Source: UBA1479 sp048263775 (GTDB lineage: Bacteria > Pseudomonadota > Alphaproteobacteria > Rhodospirillales > Casp-alpha2). Taken from it: a stretch of 64,000 nt of DNA. The translations under genes and the position numbers were made by a program. The stretch is taken from the NCBI GenBank assembly GCA_048263775.1, contig JBLXDU010000009.1, forward strand, positions 132,593 to 196,592, given 5' to 3'. The notes under the pieces were generated by a model. That model ran no database searches. It was given only the letters and a program-made list of their open reading frames with translations, and had not been told where the DNA came from. This document shows, piece after piece, positions 1-8,981 of the stretch (position 1 is its first letter; each line of letters begins with the position of its first letter).

Positions 1-537
1 CCGCGCCTTCGCCTTGCCTGCGGCGACGACAACGACCTCTTCTGACCCAAGAGGTATTTGCGTCAGCCCAGCTGGAACCATATGCGCATCCGTCAGAAGG
101 CCGACCGCGCAATCCAGCGCACCGCTGCGCACATCATCGATGAGGTTTGTTGTCCAGTCTGAGCTCACTTGCAGTCTGATCCGTGGGAACGCCTGCCGCA
201 GGGTATCAAGTGGCGTTGTCAGCACCATCTCACCGAGGCCGTGAGCAATCCCTGCTTTCAGGTTGCCGCTAAGATCGACGGCATTCGTCGTGCAAGCTTC
301 CAACTCTGCCACTGCGGCCAGAACCCGTCTGCAATACTCGAGCACATGGCCGCCGTGAGACGTAAGGACGGCCGGCTTTACCGCGCGATTGAACAAAGGT
401 GTTCCCCCGACGGCCGCTTCGAAATTCTGAATACGTCGGGTCGTTGCCGGCTGTGTGAGATTGAGCCGAACGGCAGCGCGGTTCACAGACCCGCTCTCGG
501 CGACGGCCACGAAAGCTTCGATATCTTGAAGATTCAT
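1..537 (-). CDS. LysR-family transcriptional regulator, C-terminus beyond left edge
   Basis: Translating the minus strand from the ATG at 537 gives 179 residues that stay open to base 1. It begins MNLQDIEAFVAVAESGSVNR, a typical LysR N-terminal winged helix-turn-helix (residues 1-60, with the recognition-helix stretch LTQPATTRRIQNFE). This is followed by the linker helix (HVLEYCRRVLAAVAELE) and the start of the periplasmic-binding-like effector domain (GNLKAGIAHGLGEMVLTTPL...). About 120 C-terminal residues would lie outside the window. It is a DNA-binding regulator, usually tetrameric and autoregulated. The target and inducer cannot be read here. It lies 262 bp beyond the 3' end of aroC on the same strand, and that gap contains a 19-bp palindrome that could be its operator. 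Confidence 0.88.
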   Translation of the reverse strand, partial: MNLQDIEAFVAVAESGSVNRAAVRLNLTQPATTRRIQNFEAAVGGTPLFNRAVKPAVLTSHGGHVLEYCRRVLAAVAELEACTTNAVDLSGNLKAGIAHGLGEMVLTTPLDTLRQAFPRIRLQVSSDWTTNLIDDVRSGALDCAVGLLTDAHMVPAGLTQIPLGSEEVVVVAAGKAKAR

Positions 538-799
538 AAGCGAAAAACATAATCAAAGAATAGATATGCAGATAGTGGATATTTAATCAAAGCGCCGGAA
601 GCGAGGGCGACCCGAAACACCGGATGCGCGAGAATCCCTGTCGAACGATAGCTTCCAACACATGCTTTTGAGGTCCGAATACAACATATTCGGAAATTCA
701 GTTCGACTTACGGCTTTATCGCGACACGGAATGCGAAAGGTTTCGCCATGGGGGCTACTGCTCGCGCGTTTTGGACAATGCTGTCGTCGGCATAAAGGC
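538..799. promoter_or_regulatory. lysR upstream region with a perfect inverted repeat
   Basis: This non-coding gap of 262 bp is richer in A+T than its flanks. It contains a perfect inverted repeat CCGAATA-N5-TATTCGG at 675-693, the form expected for a LysR T-N11-A box. The octamer AATCAAAG is repeated directly at 551-558 and 585-592. No T-run follows the palindrome on the minus strand, so a terminator for aroC is less likely than an operator. Assignment to the LysR gene is inference from position. Confidence 0.4.
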
Positions 800-1870
800 T
801 CAGCCGCACTGCGCCTTGTGGCGCAGAAAATGGTCGGCCAGGACGCAGGCCATCATGGCCTCGCCGATGGGCACGGCGCGGATGCCGACGCAGGGATCGT
901 GGCGGCCCTTGGTGGAAATCTCGGTATCCTCGCCGGACTTGGTCACGGTCTTGCGCGGCGTCAGGATCGACGACGTCGGCTTGACGGCGAAGCGGCAGAC
1001 CACGTCCTGGCCCGACGAAATGCCGCCCAGGATGCCGCCCGCGTTGTTGGACAGGAATTCGACGTCGTTGCCATGGGCGCGGATTTCATCGGCGTTTTCC
1101 TCGCCGGTGATGCGCGCGGCCTCGAACCCGTTGCCGATCTCCACGCCCTTGACCGCGTTGATGCTCATCATGGCCGATGCCAGATCCTGGTCCAGCTTGC
1201 CGTAGATCGGCGCCCCCAACCCGGCCGGCACGCCCGAGGCCACGACCTCGATCACGCCGCCGACGGATGACCCTGACTTGCGAATGCCTTCCAGGTAGGT
1301 CGCGAATTCCTCCGCCGCCTGGGCATCCGGGCAGAAGAAGGGGTTGTTGTTCACTTCATCCCAGTTCAGGCGCGCGCGGTCAATTTCCTTCTCGCCCATG
1401 ACGACGAGACCGGCCTTGATGGTGATCCCGGGGCCGAGAATCTTGCGTGCCACGGCCCCGGCGGCGACCCGCATGGCGGTCTCGCGCGCGGACGACCGCC
1501 CGCCGCCCCGGTAATCGCGGATGCCGTACTTTTTCCAATAGGTGTAGTCGGCATGGCCCGGGCGGAACTTCTCGGAAATCTCCGAATAATCCTTGGACCT
1601 CTGGTCCATGTTCTCGATCAACAGGCCGATGGGGGTGCCGGTGGTCACGCCGTCGAACACGCCGGACAGGATTTTCACCTGGTCCGGTTCCTGGCGCTGG
1701 GTGGTGTATTTGGATTGTCCCGGGCGGCGCTTGTCCAGATGAACCTGGATGTCGGCCTCGGTCAGGCTTAACCCCGGCGGACAGCCGTCGACCACGCAGC
1801 CGAGCGCTGGCCCATGGCTTTCGCCAAAGGTCGTGAAGCGGAACAGATGGCCGAAAGAATTGTGGGACAT
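800..1870 (-). CDS. aroC: Chorismate synthase
   Basis: This cytoplasmic enzyme converts 5-enolpyruvylshikimate-3-phosphate to chorismate, the last shared step of aromatic amino acid, folate and quinone synthesis, with reduced FMN as cofactor. The 356-residue product is the normal family length. It shows the family signatures GESHG (residues 16-20), GRSSARETAMRVAAGAVARK near 125-145, GGISSGQ near 280 and RHDPCVGIRAVP near 325. The ATG at 1870 is preceded by AAGGGG at a suitable distance. It lies 27 bp downstream of fabI on the same strand, so the two are probably cotranscribed. Confidence 0.97.
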   Translation of the reverse strand: MSHNSFGHLFRFTTFGESHGPALGCVVDGCPPGLSLTEADIQVHLDKRRPGQSKYTTQRQEPDQVKILSGVFDGVTTGTPIGLLIENMDQRSKDYSEISEKFRPGHADYTYWKKYGIRDYRGGGRSSARETAMRVAAGAVARKILGPGITIKAGLVVMGEKEIDRARLNWDEVNNNPFFCPDAQAAEEFATYLEGIRKSGSSVGGVIEVVASGVPAGLGAPIYGKLDQDLASAMMSINAVKGVEIGNGFEAARITGEENADEIRAHGNDVEFLSNNAGGILGGISSGQDVVCRFAVKPTSSILTPRKTVTKSGEDTEISTKGRHDPCVGIRAVPIGEAMMACVLADHFLRHKAQCG

Positions 1871-1897
1871 GGGGCCCCTTTTAGCACAAGCGCCTGA

Positions 1898-2710
1898 TCA
1901 GACGACCGAAATATCCGGCGCGTCGACGGCCTTCATGCCGACGATGTTGTAGCCGCAATCGACGTGATGGGTTTCGCCCGTGACCCCCGACGCCATGTCG
2001 GAAATCAGGTAAAGTCCGGCACCGCCGACGTCTTCCAGGGTGACGTTGCGGCGCAGCGGCGAATTGTATTCGTTCCACTTCAAAATATAGCGGAAATCGC
2101 CGATACCCGAGGCGGCCAGGGTCTTCATCGGCCCGGCGGACAGCGAATTCACCCGGATGCCTTCCTTGCCCAGGTCTTCGGCGAGGTACCGCACGCTGGC
2201 TTCCAGCGCCGCCTTGGCAACGCCCATGACGTTGTAGTGCGGCATTACGCGCTCTGCCCCGAAATAGGTGAGGGTGATCATCGAGCCGCCATCAGTCATC
2301 AGCTTGCGCGCACGTTGCGCGACGGCCGTGAACGAATAGCAGGAAATGTTCATGGTCTTCAGGAAGTTATCCAGGGTGGTGTCGATATACCCGCCCTTGA
2401 GTTCTTCCTTGTCCGAATAGGCGATGGCATGGATGACGAAATCCAGCTTGCCCCATTTGCCGGCAATGGCATCGAACACGGCATCGACGGAGGCCATGTC
2501 GGTCACATCGCAGGGCAGGACAAGGTCAGAGCCGACGCTTGCGGCGAGCGGCGCCACGCGCTTCTGGAGGGCTTCGCCCTGATAGGTGAAGGCCAATTCG
2601 GCGCCCTGGTCGTGGGCGGCCTTGGCAATGCCCCAGGCGATGGAACGGTCGTTGGCCACGCCCATGACCAGGCCCTTCTTACCGGACATCAACGGCGATG
2701 CAGAAGCCAT
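1898..2710 (-). CDS. fabI: Enoyl-[acyl-carrier-protein] reductase (NADH), FabI type
   Basis: FabI reduces trans-2-enoyl-ACP in the final step of each fatty-acid elongation cycle. The 270-residue protein is an atypical short-chain dehydrogenase. It has a FabI-style nucleotide loop GVANDRSIAWGIAKA near residue 17, and the catalytic Tyr and Lys of the YxxxxxxK motif in YNVMGVAKAAL around residues 158-168. The downstream RVNSLSAGPMKTLAASGI segment is also typical of FabI. GAGGAG lies just upstream of the ATG at 2710. It is the first gene of a probable fabI-aroC transcript and is divergent from the YihY-family gene. Confidence 0.96.
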   Translation of the reverse strand: MASASPLMSGKKGLVMGVANDRSIAWGIAKAAHDQGAELAFTYQGEALQKRVAPLAASVGSDLVLPCDVTDMASVDAVFDAIAGKWGKLDFVIHAIAYSDKEELKGGYIDTTLDNFLKTMNISCYSFTAVAQRARKLMTDGGSMITLTYFGAERVMPHYNVMGVAKAALEASVRYLAEDLGKEGIRVNSLSAGPMKTLAASGIGDFRYILKWNEYNSPLRRNVTLEDVGGAGLYLISDMASGVTGETHHVDCGYNIVGMKAVDAPDISVV

Positions 2711-2865
2711 CTGTCTCCTCGAGTTTTTTTGTTAGGAACCGGTTCGTCACCAGCGGGTTAGCTTAGTGCGTCCGGGCGAATACTTGCAGTTTGCCCGAAC
2801 TCCCATGCCATATAGTATGGGGCGGGGGACGTCAACGGGAGGTTCCCCAAGGAGGCGTCAAAGCC

Positions 2866-4167
2866 ATGGATAACCGCGGTTTCGTGCGGCTTGCAAAGGC
2901 CCAATGGCGCATCTGGCGCAGCGTGCTGGTAATCGCCTTTCGGCGTTTTCAGGCCGACCAGTGCCTGCGTATGGCGGCATCGCTCAGCTATACCTCGCTG
3001 CTGGCAGCCGTTCCGCTGACCGCTATCGCCTTCGCCATGCTGGCGGCCTTCCCGGTGTTTGAGGGGGTGCGCGAAAGCTTTCAGGACGTGTTGTTCGCCA
3101 ATTTCCTGCCCGATGCGGCGGAATCCATGCGCGAACATTTCGACAAGTTCGTGCGCAACACGGCGACCCTGTCGGCGGTCGGGATCGTCGCCCTGGCGCT
3201 GACCGCCATCCTGCTGCTGGGCACCATCGAATCGGCGCTCAACACCATCTTCCGGGTTACCCGTCCGCGCCGCCTGGGGCCGCGGCTGCTGGTATTCTGG
3301 GCAATCATCACTCTGGGACCGCTATTGCTGGGCGCCAGTTTCTCTCTGTCGGCCTATTTCTTCGCGGCGACGCAATGGATTGGAGTCGATCCCGCGGTGG
3401 GCACCCTGGGCGAGGCGGCAAAGCTTCTGCCCACGGCCATCATGATGGTGCTGCTGACCCTATTTTACGTGACCATTCCGAACCGTCCCGTGGCCTTCAT
3501 GGGGGCTGTCATGGGAGCGATCGTCGCAGGGCTTCTGATCGCGGTATTGCGCAAAGGGTTCGGTTTCTACGTCACCAATTTTCCGACCTATCAGAATATT
3601 TACGGGGCGCTATCGGCGGTGCCCATCTTCCTGATCTGGATGTATCTGTCCTGGGCAGTGGTGCTGCTGGGCGCGACCCTGACCGCGACCATTTCCGAAT
3701 GGCGGGAGGCCGGGGGACGGCCGGTTCATCACGGCAAGTCCCCGGCGTCACGCCTGACCACGGCCATGGCGGTGCTGGCCTGTCTGTTCGCGAAAAACCG
3801 TGATGGTGGCGGGGCCAGCCGCCGGGAACTGATCCGCGCCGCCAGGGTGTCCCTGGCGGTGTTGGAACCGCTGCTGGAAGACCTGCGCGGGCGGGGTTAT
3901 GTGGAGCGCACGTCCCGCAATGCCTGGGTTCTGTCCCGCGACCTCCATGTGGCGACGCTCCATGAGCTGTATCGGGACCTGGGATTGGGCATAAATGACG
4001 ATGACGAAAGCCTGGGCGTGGGCGGCTGGCAGGGCGTCTTGGCCCAGCAGCTTGACGGCCTGCGTCGCCGCAACACCGAAGCCATGGGGCTGCCTTTGGC
4101 AGAAATCCTGGCGGTGGAAGATGATGGCGACGACAAGGGGGCCGCGTCCCTGAAAAGCGTTTCCTAG
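2866..4167 (+). CDS. YihY/BrkB-family inner membrane protein with a C-terminal winged-helix-like extension
   Basis: This protein of 433 residues belongs to the YihY/BrkB (virulence factor BrkB, formerly wrongly 'RNase BN') family. It has a hydrophobic core of about six membrane segments between residues 40 and 290, including LSYTSLLAAVPLTAIAFAML. The start at 2866 is chosen because AAGGAGG lies just upstream; the longer in-frame ORF from 2791 lacks this. About 130 residues follow the last helix, and LIRAARVSLAVLEPLLEDL followed by RGRGYVERT looks like a cytoplasmic winged helix. No transport substrate is established for the family. The 3' end converges on the J-domain gene with only 2 bp between stops. 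Confidence 0.85.
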   Translation: MDNRGFVRLAKAQWRIWRSVLVIAFRRFQADQCLRMAASLSYTSLLAAVPLTAIAFAMLAAFPVFEGVRESFQDVLFANFLPDAAESMREHFDKFVRNTATLSAVGIVALALTAILLLGTIESALNTIFRVTRPRRLGPRLLVFWAIITLGPLLLGASFSLSAYFFAATQWIGVDPAVGTLGEAAKLLPTAIMMVLLTLFYVTIPNRPVAFMGAVMGAIVAGLLIAVLRKGFGFYVTNFPTYQNIYGALSAVPIFLIWMYLSWAVVLLGATLTATISEWREAGGRPVHHGKSPASRLTTAMAVLACLFAKNRDGGGASRRELIRAARVSLAVLEPLLEDLRGRGYVERTSRNAWVLSRDLHVATLHELYRDLGLGINDDDESLGVGGWQGVLAQQLDGLRRRNTEAMGLPLAEILAVEDDGDDKGAASLKSVS

Positions 4168-4169
4168 GG

Positions 4170-5036
4170 CTAGGACGCGCGGGCGCCGGTTTTCTTCGCC
4201 CATTTCTCGACGAAGGCACGCAGTTCCGGATCGGGCTTTTTGGGCAGCATGACCTTGAGCGTCACGAATTGGTCGCCGGGTTCGCCGCCGTCATCATCCT
4301 TCAGCCCCTTGCCCTTGAGGCGCAGAACCGTGCCCGTGTTGGCGTTTTCCGGCACGGTGACGCTGACCTCGCCATCCAACGTCGGGGCCTTGATCTTGCC
4401 GCCCAGGACCGCGTCCGCCAGGTCAACGGGCACCTCTACATGGACGTCGCGGCCGTTGATGCGGAACCTTCCGTCGGCATCGAACTTGACGATGACCAGC
4501 GCATCGCCAGGCTTGCCGCCGCCCAGGCCGGGCATGCCTTGTTCCTTCAGGCGCAGAACCTGCCCGTCGCGGGTGTCCTTGGGAATGGCGACCTTCAGGC
4601 GCTTTCCGTTGGTCATACTGATGAATTTGGTGCCGCCCTGCATGGCTTCGGCGGCGCTCAAGGTCAGGGAATAATTGACGTTGGCGCCATCGACCGTGAC
4701 GGTCTTTTCCTGGCGTTTCTTCTGGCGGAAGGTTTCGAACGGATCCTTCTTCCAGCGCCGAGTCTTGGCTCGACCCTTGGCGTCGTAACCCGCCGTCCCT
4801 TGGCCGGCCAGGGGCTGGCCGGTCGCGTCGATTTCACCGTCGTCATAGCGTTTGCGCCGGTCGGCGTTGGACAGCACCTCGTAGGCGGCGGTCAGTTCCT
4901 TGAAATCGTCCTCGGCCCAGGGGTTGCCGGGATCCAAATCCGGGTGGCGCTCGCGCGCCGCCTTGCGGTAGGCGGATTTGATCTGCTCCGACGTGGCGTT
5001 CTTGGCCACGCCGAGAATTTTATAGGCATCCTTCAT
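4170..5036 (-). CDS. J-domain co-chaperone, DnaJ/CbpA-like without zinc finger
   Basis: This 288-residue protein has an N-terminal J-domain (residues 1-68) with the HPD tripeptide in ARERHPDLDPGNP, which stimulates DnaK ATPase. It lacks the CxxCxGxG zinc-finger repeats of DnaJ. The rest is a two-lobed DnaJ C-terminal substrate-binding region (GGTKFISMTNGKRLKVAIP... and GGKIKAPTLDGEVSVTVP...), so the architecture matches CbpA-type proteins. The C-terminal tail is Lys-rich. It is transcribed from the same strand as the downstream-facing fabI group but is separated from it by the oppositely oriented YihY gene. A dnaJ symbol is withheld because the zinc finger is absent. Confidence 0.92.
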   Translation of the reverse strand: MKDAYKILGVAKNATSEQIKSAYRKAARERHPDLDPGNPWAEDDFKELTAAYEVLSNADRRKRYDDGEIDATGQPLAGQGTAGYDAKGRAKTRRWKKDPFETFRQKKRQEKTVTVDGANVNYSLTLSAAEAMQGGTKFISMTNGKRLKVAIPKDTRDGQVLRLKEQGMPGLGGGKPGDALVIVKFDADGRFRINGRDVHVEVPVDLADAVLGGKIKAPTLDGEVSVTVPENANTGTVLRLKGKGLKDDDGGEPGDQFVTLKVMLPKKPDPELRAFVEKWAKKTGARAS

Positions 5037-5078
5037 GGCAGCCCCGGCCCCCGCCGCATGGAATCGTCCGCGCGGTGC

Positions 5079-5555
5079 TTAGTTGACGACGCGCCAAGTT
5101 CCGTCGGGCTGCCGACAGGCCGTGCCGGTCGCCTTTTCGGTCTTGCCGTCGACGACAATGGAGGTTTCGTATTCGCGGCAGTTGTGGCCCTCGGCCGTCT
5201 GGTAGGTCTTGGTCGGGGTGAAGGTGCCCGACGCCTTGGAATCCGGATTGTTCCAGGACGCGGTCTGGTTGGTCTTGTTGTATTCCAGGGCGTCCTGGGC
5301 CGTGCGCTGGGCATAGGCCTTGTCGGCCTTGTCGAGGGATTTGCCCGTTTCGCCGCCAAGCCAGGCACCGGCAAGCGCGCCCACGGCGACCGCCGCCAAC
5401 TGGCCCTTGCCGCCGCCGAACTGCGAGCCGGCCAAGGCCCCCAGGCCGGCGCCCAAGAGGGTGCCCACGGTCTGCTTGTCGCCTGCCTTGTCGGTTCCGC
5501 AAGCGGTCAGCGCCAAGGCCAGAACCGCAACCCCGGTGAATTTCACGATGTTCAT
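5079..5555 (-). CDS. Glycine-zipper outer-membrane lipoprotein (17-kDa surface antigen family)
   Basis: This predicted lipoprotein of 158 residues begins MNIVKFTGVAVLALALTACG; the LTAC lipobox puts the lipidated Cys at residue 19. A Gly/Ala-rich glycine zipper (TLLGAGLGALAGSQFGGG and AVAVGALAGAWLGGETG, residues 31-72) matches the rickettsial 17-kDa antigen/Lpp0805-type family. A small C-terminal domain (NCREYETSIVVDGKTEKATGTACRQPDGTW) contains two Cys. It probably sits in the outer membrane with an envelope-structural role; nothing more specific is known. It lies 42 bp upstream of the J-protein gene on the same strand and may be cotranscribed with it. Confidence 0.85.
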   Translation of the reverse strand: MNIVKFTGVAVLALALTACGTDKAGDKQTVGTLLGAGLGALAGSQFGGGKGQLAAVAVGALAGAWLGGETGKSLDKADKAYAQRTAQDALEYNKTNQTASWNNPDSKASGTFTPTKTYQTAEGHNCREYETSIVVDGKTEKATGTACRQPDGTWRVVN

Positions 5556-5735
5556 TCCGATGACCTCTTCGAATGTGCGTCCGTCTGGTTTCCTGCGGCC
5601 GCGGTGTTACCGGCGGCGGGATCTGCATTTTATACGCAATCGTCTTTAAAATCCCATATCCGCCGTCATGGACATTATCATGTCAAAGGATTATGGCAGA
5701 CCTTTGACCATATTCGCCGATCGGAAACGAGACCC

Positions 5736-6356
5736 ATGGACCAGAAATCCCAGGATGACGCGCCGCCGCGCAAACCGGCCACGGACGACCCCATCGAAAA
5801 GTTCCGGGGCTGGCTGGGCGAAGCCGAGGGCAAGGAAATCAGCAACCCGAACGCCATGGCGCTTGCCACGGCGACGGCGTCGGGACGGCCCAGCGTGCGC
5901 ATGGTTCTGTTGAAGGACGTCGATGACCAGGGCTTCGTGTTCTACACCAACCTGGAAAGCCGCAAAGGCGGGGAATTGGCGGAGAACCCCTTTGCCTCGC
6001 TGTGCTTTTACTGGAAGACCCTGGAACGTCAGGTCCGTGTCGAAGGGGCGATCCGGCCGGTCAGCCCGGCCGAGGCTGATGCCTATTACGAAAGCCGTCA
6101 CCGGTCTTCGCGCATCGGCGCCTGGGCATCGCGTCAGTCGCGGCCCATGAAGACCCGCTTCGACCTGGAAAAGCGGGTTGCCGAGTTCACGGCCAAGTTC
6201 CATGTCGGCGCCATTCCCAGGCCGGATTTCTGGTCGGGATTCCGCGTCGTTCCCGAACGCATCGAATTCTGGACCGAAGGTGCCTTCCGCCTACATGAAC
6301 GCATTGTCTATCACCGCCTCGGCACGGGCTGGGAGACGGAGCGCCTGTTCCCGTGA
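5736..6356 (+). CDS. pdxH: Pyridoxamine/pyridoxine 5'-phosphate oxidase
   Basis: This FMN enzyme oxidises pyridoxine or pyridoxamine 5'-phosphate to pyridoxal 5'-phosphate. The 206-residue protein has family signatures throughout: RMVLLKDVD and FYTNLESRKGGEL (FMN and phosphate contacts), RQVRVEG, SRIGAWASRQS, WSGFRVVPERIEFW, and the conserved end RLFP. The ATG at 5736 gives the usual length; a very long in-frame extension upstream runs through the opposite-strand genes and is rejected. Its TGA overlaps the GTG start of the efflux gene by 4 bp, indicating translational coupling. Confidence 0.96.
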   Translation: MDQKSQDDAPPRKPATDDPIEKFRGWLGEAEGKEISNPNAMALATATASGRPSVRMVLLKDVDDQGFVFYTNLESRKGGELAENPFASLCFYWKTLERQVRVEGAIRPVSPAEADAYYESRHRSSRIGAWASRQSRPMKTRFDLEKRVAEFTAKFHVGAIPRPDFWSGFRVVPERIEFWTEGAFRLHERIVYHRLGTGWETERLFP

Positions 6357-7327
6357 GCGACGCGACCGAGCCCCCGATCAGTGAACAGGCGACCGCCACC
6401 CAGGCGGCGACCGTGGCGGCGAGTGGCGGCCTCGACAGCCGGGCGGCGAGGCTCATGCGGGCCGCAACCTATGCTTCCGTTGGGGCCGCCCTGGTCCTGA
6501 TCAGTGTCAAATTCGCTGCCTGGACGCTGACCGAGTCGGTCAGTCTGCTGTCGACTCTGATCGATTCCATGCTCGATGCCTTGGCCTCGATCATCAACCT
6601 GATCGCGGTTCACCATGCATTACAGCCGGCCGACCGCGAACACCGTTTCGGCCACGGCAAGGCCGAACCGCTTGCGGGCCTGGCCCAGGCCGCGTTCATC
6701 TGCGGGTCGGGGGCGTTTCTTTTGCTTCAGGCGGGTGAGCGTCTGATCCACCCCAAGGCCATCACCAATACGGATGTCGGCTATGCGGTGATGGTGTTCT
6801 CCATCATCGTCACGGTCGCCTTGGTGCTGTTCCAGCGTTATGTGGTGCGGCGCTCGGGGTCGGTGGCAATCAGCGCCGACAGCCTGCATTACCAGACCGA
6901 CGTGATGATCAACATCAGCGTCATTGCCTCGCTCTATATCGCATCGGAATTCGGCATCAACATTGCCGACCCCCTGTTCGCCGTGGCCATCGCCGGCTAC
7001 ATCGTTATCGGCGCATTGAAGATCGGCAAGCAGGCCCTCGATATCTTGATGGACAAGGAATTGGCCGATGAGGAGCGGGCCCGCATCCGCGAGATCGTGA
7101 TCCGCCACGCCGATGTGCATGGCATGCACGACCTGCGCACACGGTCGTCAGGCGCCCAGGTATTTATTCAAATGCACGTGGAAATGGCGCCGGACATGAC
7201 CTTGCTGGAGGCCCATGACGTGACCGAGGCTGTGACGGCGGATCTGCTGGCGGTCTATCCCAACGCAGAGATCATTATCCACGAGGATCCGGAAGGCCTG
7301 GAGGAGGACCGGGCGGTCTTCCGATGA
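6353..7327 (+). CDS. Cation diffusion facilitator, FieF-like divalent metal exporter
   Basis: This 324-residue cation diffusion facilitator exports divalent metal (Zn2+, Fe2+ or similar) in exchange for protons. It has six membrane helices and a cytoplasmic ferredoxin-like C-terminal domain (residues ~230-310). The transport site looks like the FieF D-D-H-D quartet: DSMLD in helix 2 and HYQTD in helix 5. HRFGHGKAEPLAGLAQA is the conserved loop. The start is GTG, overlapping the pdxH stop; its own stop overlaps the next ATG (ATGA). Metal specificity cannot be decided from the motif alone. Confidence 0.92.
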   Translation: MSDATEPPISEQATATQAATVAASGGLDSRAARLMRAATYASVGAALVLISVKFAAWTLTESVSLLSTLIDSMLDALASIINLIAVHHALQPADREHRFGHGKAEPLAGLAQAAFICGSGAFLLLQAGERLIHPKAITNTDVGYAVMVFSIIVTVALVLFQRYVVRRSGSVAISADSLHYQTDVMINISVIASLYIASEFGINIADPLFAVAIAGYIVIGALKIGKQALDILMDKELADEERARIREIVIRHADVHGMHDLRTRSSGAQVFIQMHVEMAPDMTLLEAHDVTEAVTADLLAVYPNAEIIIHEDPEGLEEDRAVFR

Positions 7328-8898
7328 GTGGGATCGACAACCAGGACCAGCGCGCGGTCATCGATTTTCTCGCCGATCCCAGTGCCTTCGGCCTGCCGCC
7401 TGGGACGGTGGTCGCGCGTCAGGAAACCCATGTGTCCCATATATTTCTTGCCGGCGACCGGGCTTACAAGCTGAAAAAACAGGTCCGCTTTCCCTATCTT
7501 GATTTCTCAACCCTGGAGGCACGCCGCCGTGCCTGCGAAGTCGAGGTCACGATCAACCGGCGCACCGCACTCGCGATCTACCTGGGCATGGTCGCGGTCA
7601 CCGACGAAGGGGGAGGGCGTCTGGCCCTTGGCGGCAACGGTGATCCCGTTGAATGGCTGGTCGAGATGCGGCGGTTTCCCGACGGTGCCCTGTTCACTCA
7701 TCTGGCCGACGCGGGGGCGCTCAACCGCCGCCTGATGGAAAGCTTGGCCGACAGCGTTCAGGCCTTTCATGGCACAGCCGAGATCGACCATGAACGCGGT
7801 GGGGCGGCGGGGATTCGCGCCATCATCGACAACAATGACGCCAGTTTCCGCAGCGCCCAGGGCGGCCTGTTCAATGCGGACGAAATCAATGCTCTGACCG
7901 ACGGGTCCCGGCAACTGCAGGATCGTCTGGCGGCCCTGCTGGACGCGCGGCGGGACGGTGGGCGGGTGCGTCATTGCCATGGCGACCTTCACCTGGCGAA
8001 CATCTGTCTGTTCGACGGTCAGCCGACCCTGTTCGACGCCATTGAATTCAACGACGCCTTTGCGCGGATCGACGTTCTCTACGACCTTGCCTTCCTGCTT
8101 ATGGATTTGGACCTACGGGGGCACCGGCGGTTGGCGTCCTTCGTGCTCAACCGTTACCTCGACCGCGTCCCCTTGGACAGCGGCGATCTCGACGGTCTGG
8201 CCCTGATGCCGTTGTTCCTGTCCATGCGCGCCGCCGTGCGTGCCCATGTCGGGGCGTCCCAGGCGGCGGCTTTGGCGGATGCGGCCGAAAGCCGCCGCCG
8301 CGCCGGGCGCGCGCGGGAATACTTTTTCCGTGCCCAGGAATATCTGGCCCCACCGCCGCCGGTGCTGATCGCCGTCGGCGGCCTGTCCGGCAGCGGTAAA
8401 AGCCGCCTGGCGCGGGAACTGGCGCCCCATCTGGGGGCCGTGCCCGGGGCCCGCGTGGTGCGTACGGACGTGCAGCGCAAGCGTCTTGCGGGCATCGATT
8501 TGTTCGATCGCCTGCCGCCGGAAAGCTACACGCCCGAGGCTTCGCGCCGTACCTATGACGCCTGTTTCGATGAGGCCGCCCGGGCACTTGCCGCCGGCCA
8601 GTCCGTGGTGTTCGATGCGGTGTCGCTGAAGCCCCAGGAAAGGGACGGGATCGAAGCCCTGGCCGGGCGGTACAAGGTGCCGTTCCTCGGTCTGTGGGCG
8701 GATGCTCCGCTGGCCGTGCGGCTGGAGCGGATCGGCAGCCGACGCGACAATGTGTCCGACGCGGGGGCCGAGGTTGCCCGCCGTCAGGAAGAACTCGACC
8801 TGGGCGAGGTGACCTGGACTGTCATCGACAGTTCGGGGACACGCAAGAACACGGTCGCGGGAGCCCTGGCGATGATCCGCGACCGCGGGCTGGCGTGA
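7324..8898 (+). CDS. Bifunctional aminoglycoside phosphotransferase-like / AAA P-loop kinase
   Basis: This fusion of 524 residues has two parts. The N-terminal part (about 1-340) is a protein-kinase-like APH domain; HCHGDLHLANICLF carries the Brenner-type catalytic Asp and Asn, and FDAIEFNDAFARIDVLYDLAF carries the metal-binding Asp. The C-terminal part (345-524) is a P-loop kinase with GLSGSGKSRLA and downstream Asp/Arg motifs. This COG2187+COG0645 architecture is widespread in proteobacteria, but its substrate is unknown, and antibiotic resistance should not be assumed. It is translationally coupled to the metal exporter by a 4-bp overlap. Confidence 0.88.
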   Translation: MSGIDNQDQRAVIDFLADPSAFGLPPGTVVARQETHVSHIFLAGDRAYKLKKQVRFPYLDFSTLEARRRACEVEVTINRRTALAIYLGMVAVTDEGGGRLALGGNGDPVEWLVEMRRFPDGALFTHLADAGALNRRLMESLADSVQAFHGTAEIDHERGGAAGIRAIIDNNDASFRSAQGGLFNADEINALTDGSRQLQDRLAALLDARRDGGRVRHCHGDLHLANICLFDGQPTLFDAIEFNDAFARIDVLYDLAFLLMDLDLRGHRRLASFVLNRYLDRVPLDSGDLDGLALMPLFLSMRAAVRAHVGASQAAALADAAESRRRAGRAREYFFRAQEYLAPPPPVLIAVGGLSGSGKSRLARELAPHLGAVPGARVVRTDVQRKRLAGIDLFDRLPPESYTPEASRRTYDACFDEAARALAAGQSVVFDAVSLKPQERDGIEALAGRYKVPFLGLWADAPLAVRLERIGSRRDNVSDAGAEVARRQEELDLGEVTWTVIDSSGTRKNTVAGALAMIRDRGLA

Positions 8899-8981
8899 TG
8901 GCCTGCCGCGGCTGAAGGGTCGTGGCCACGTGTCCGCCATGTTAGATTGCCGGGCCAAAGACAGAGAAGCCGGACCTCCCC

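Noticed and set aside
4269..5735. Upstream extension of pdxH to a 695-residue protein
   Set aside because: It runs through the J-protein and lipoprotein genes on the other strand; PdxH starts at 5736 with normal length.
7324..8898. Aminoglycoside resistance determinant
   Set aside because: The APH-like domain is fused to a P-loop kinase in a widespread housekeeping architecture; nothing points to drug resistance.
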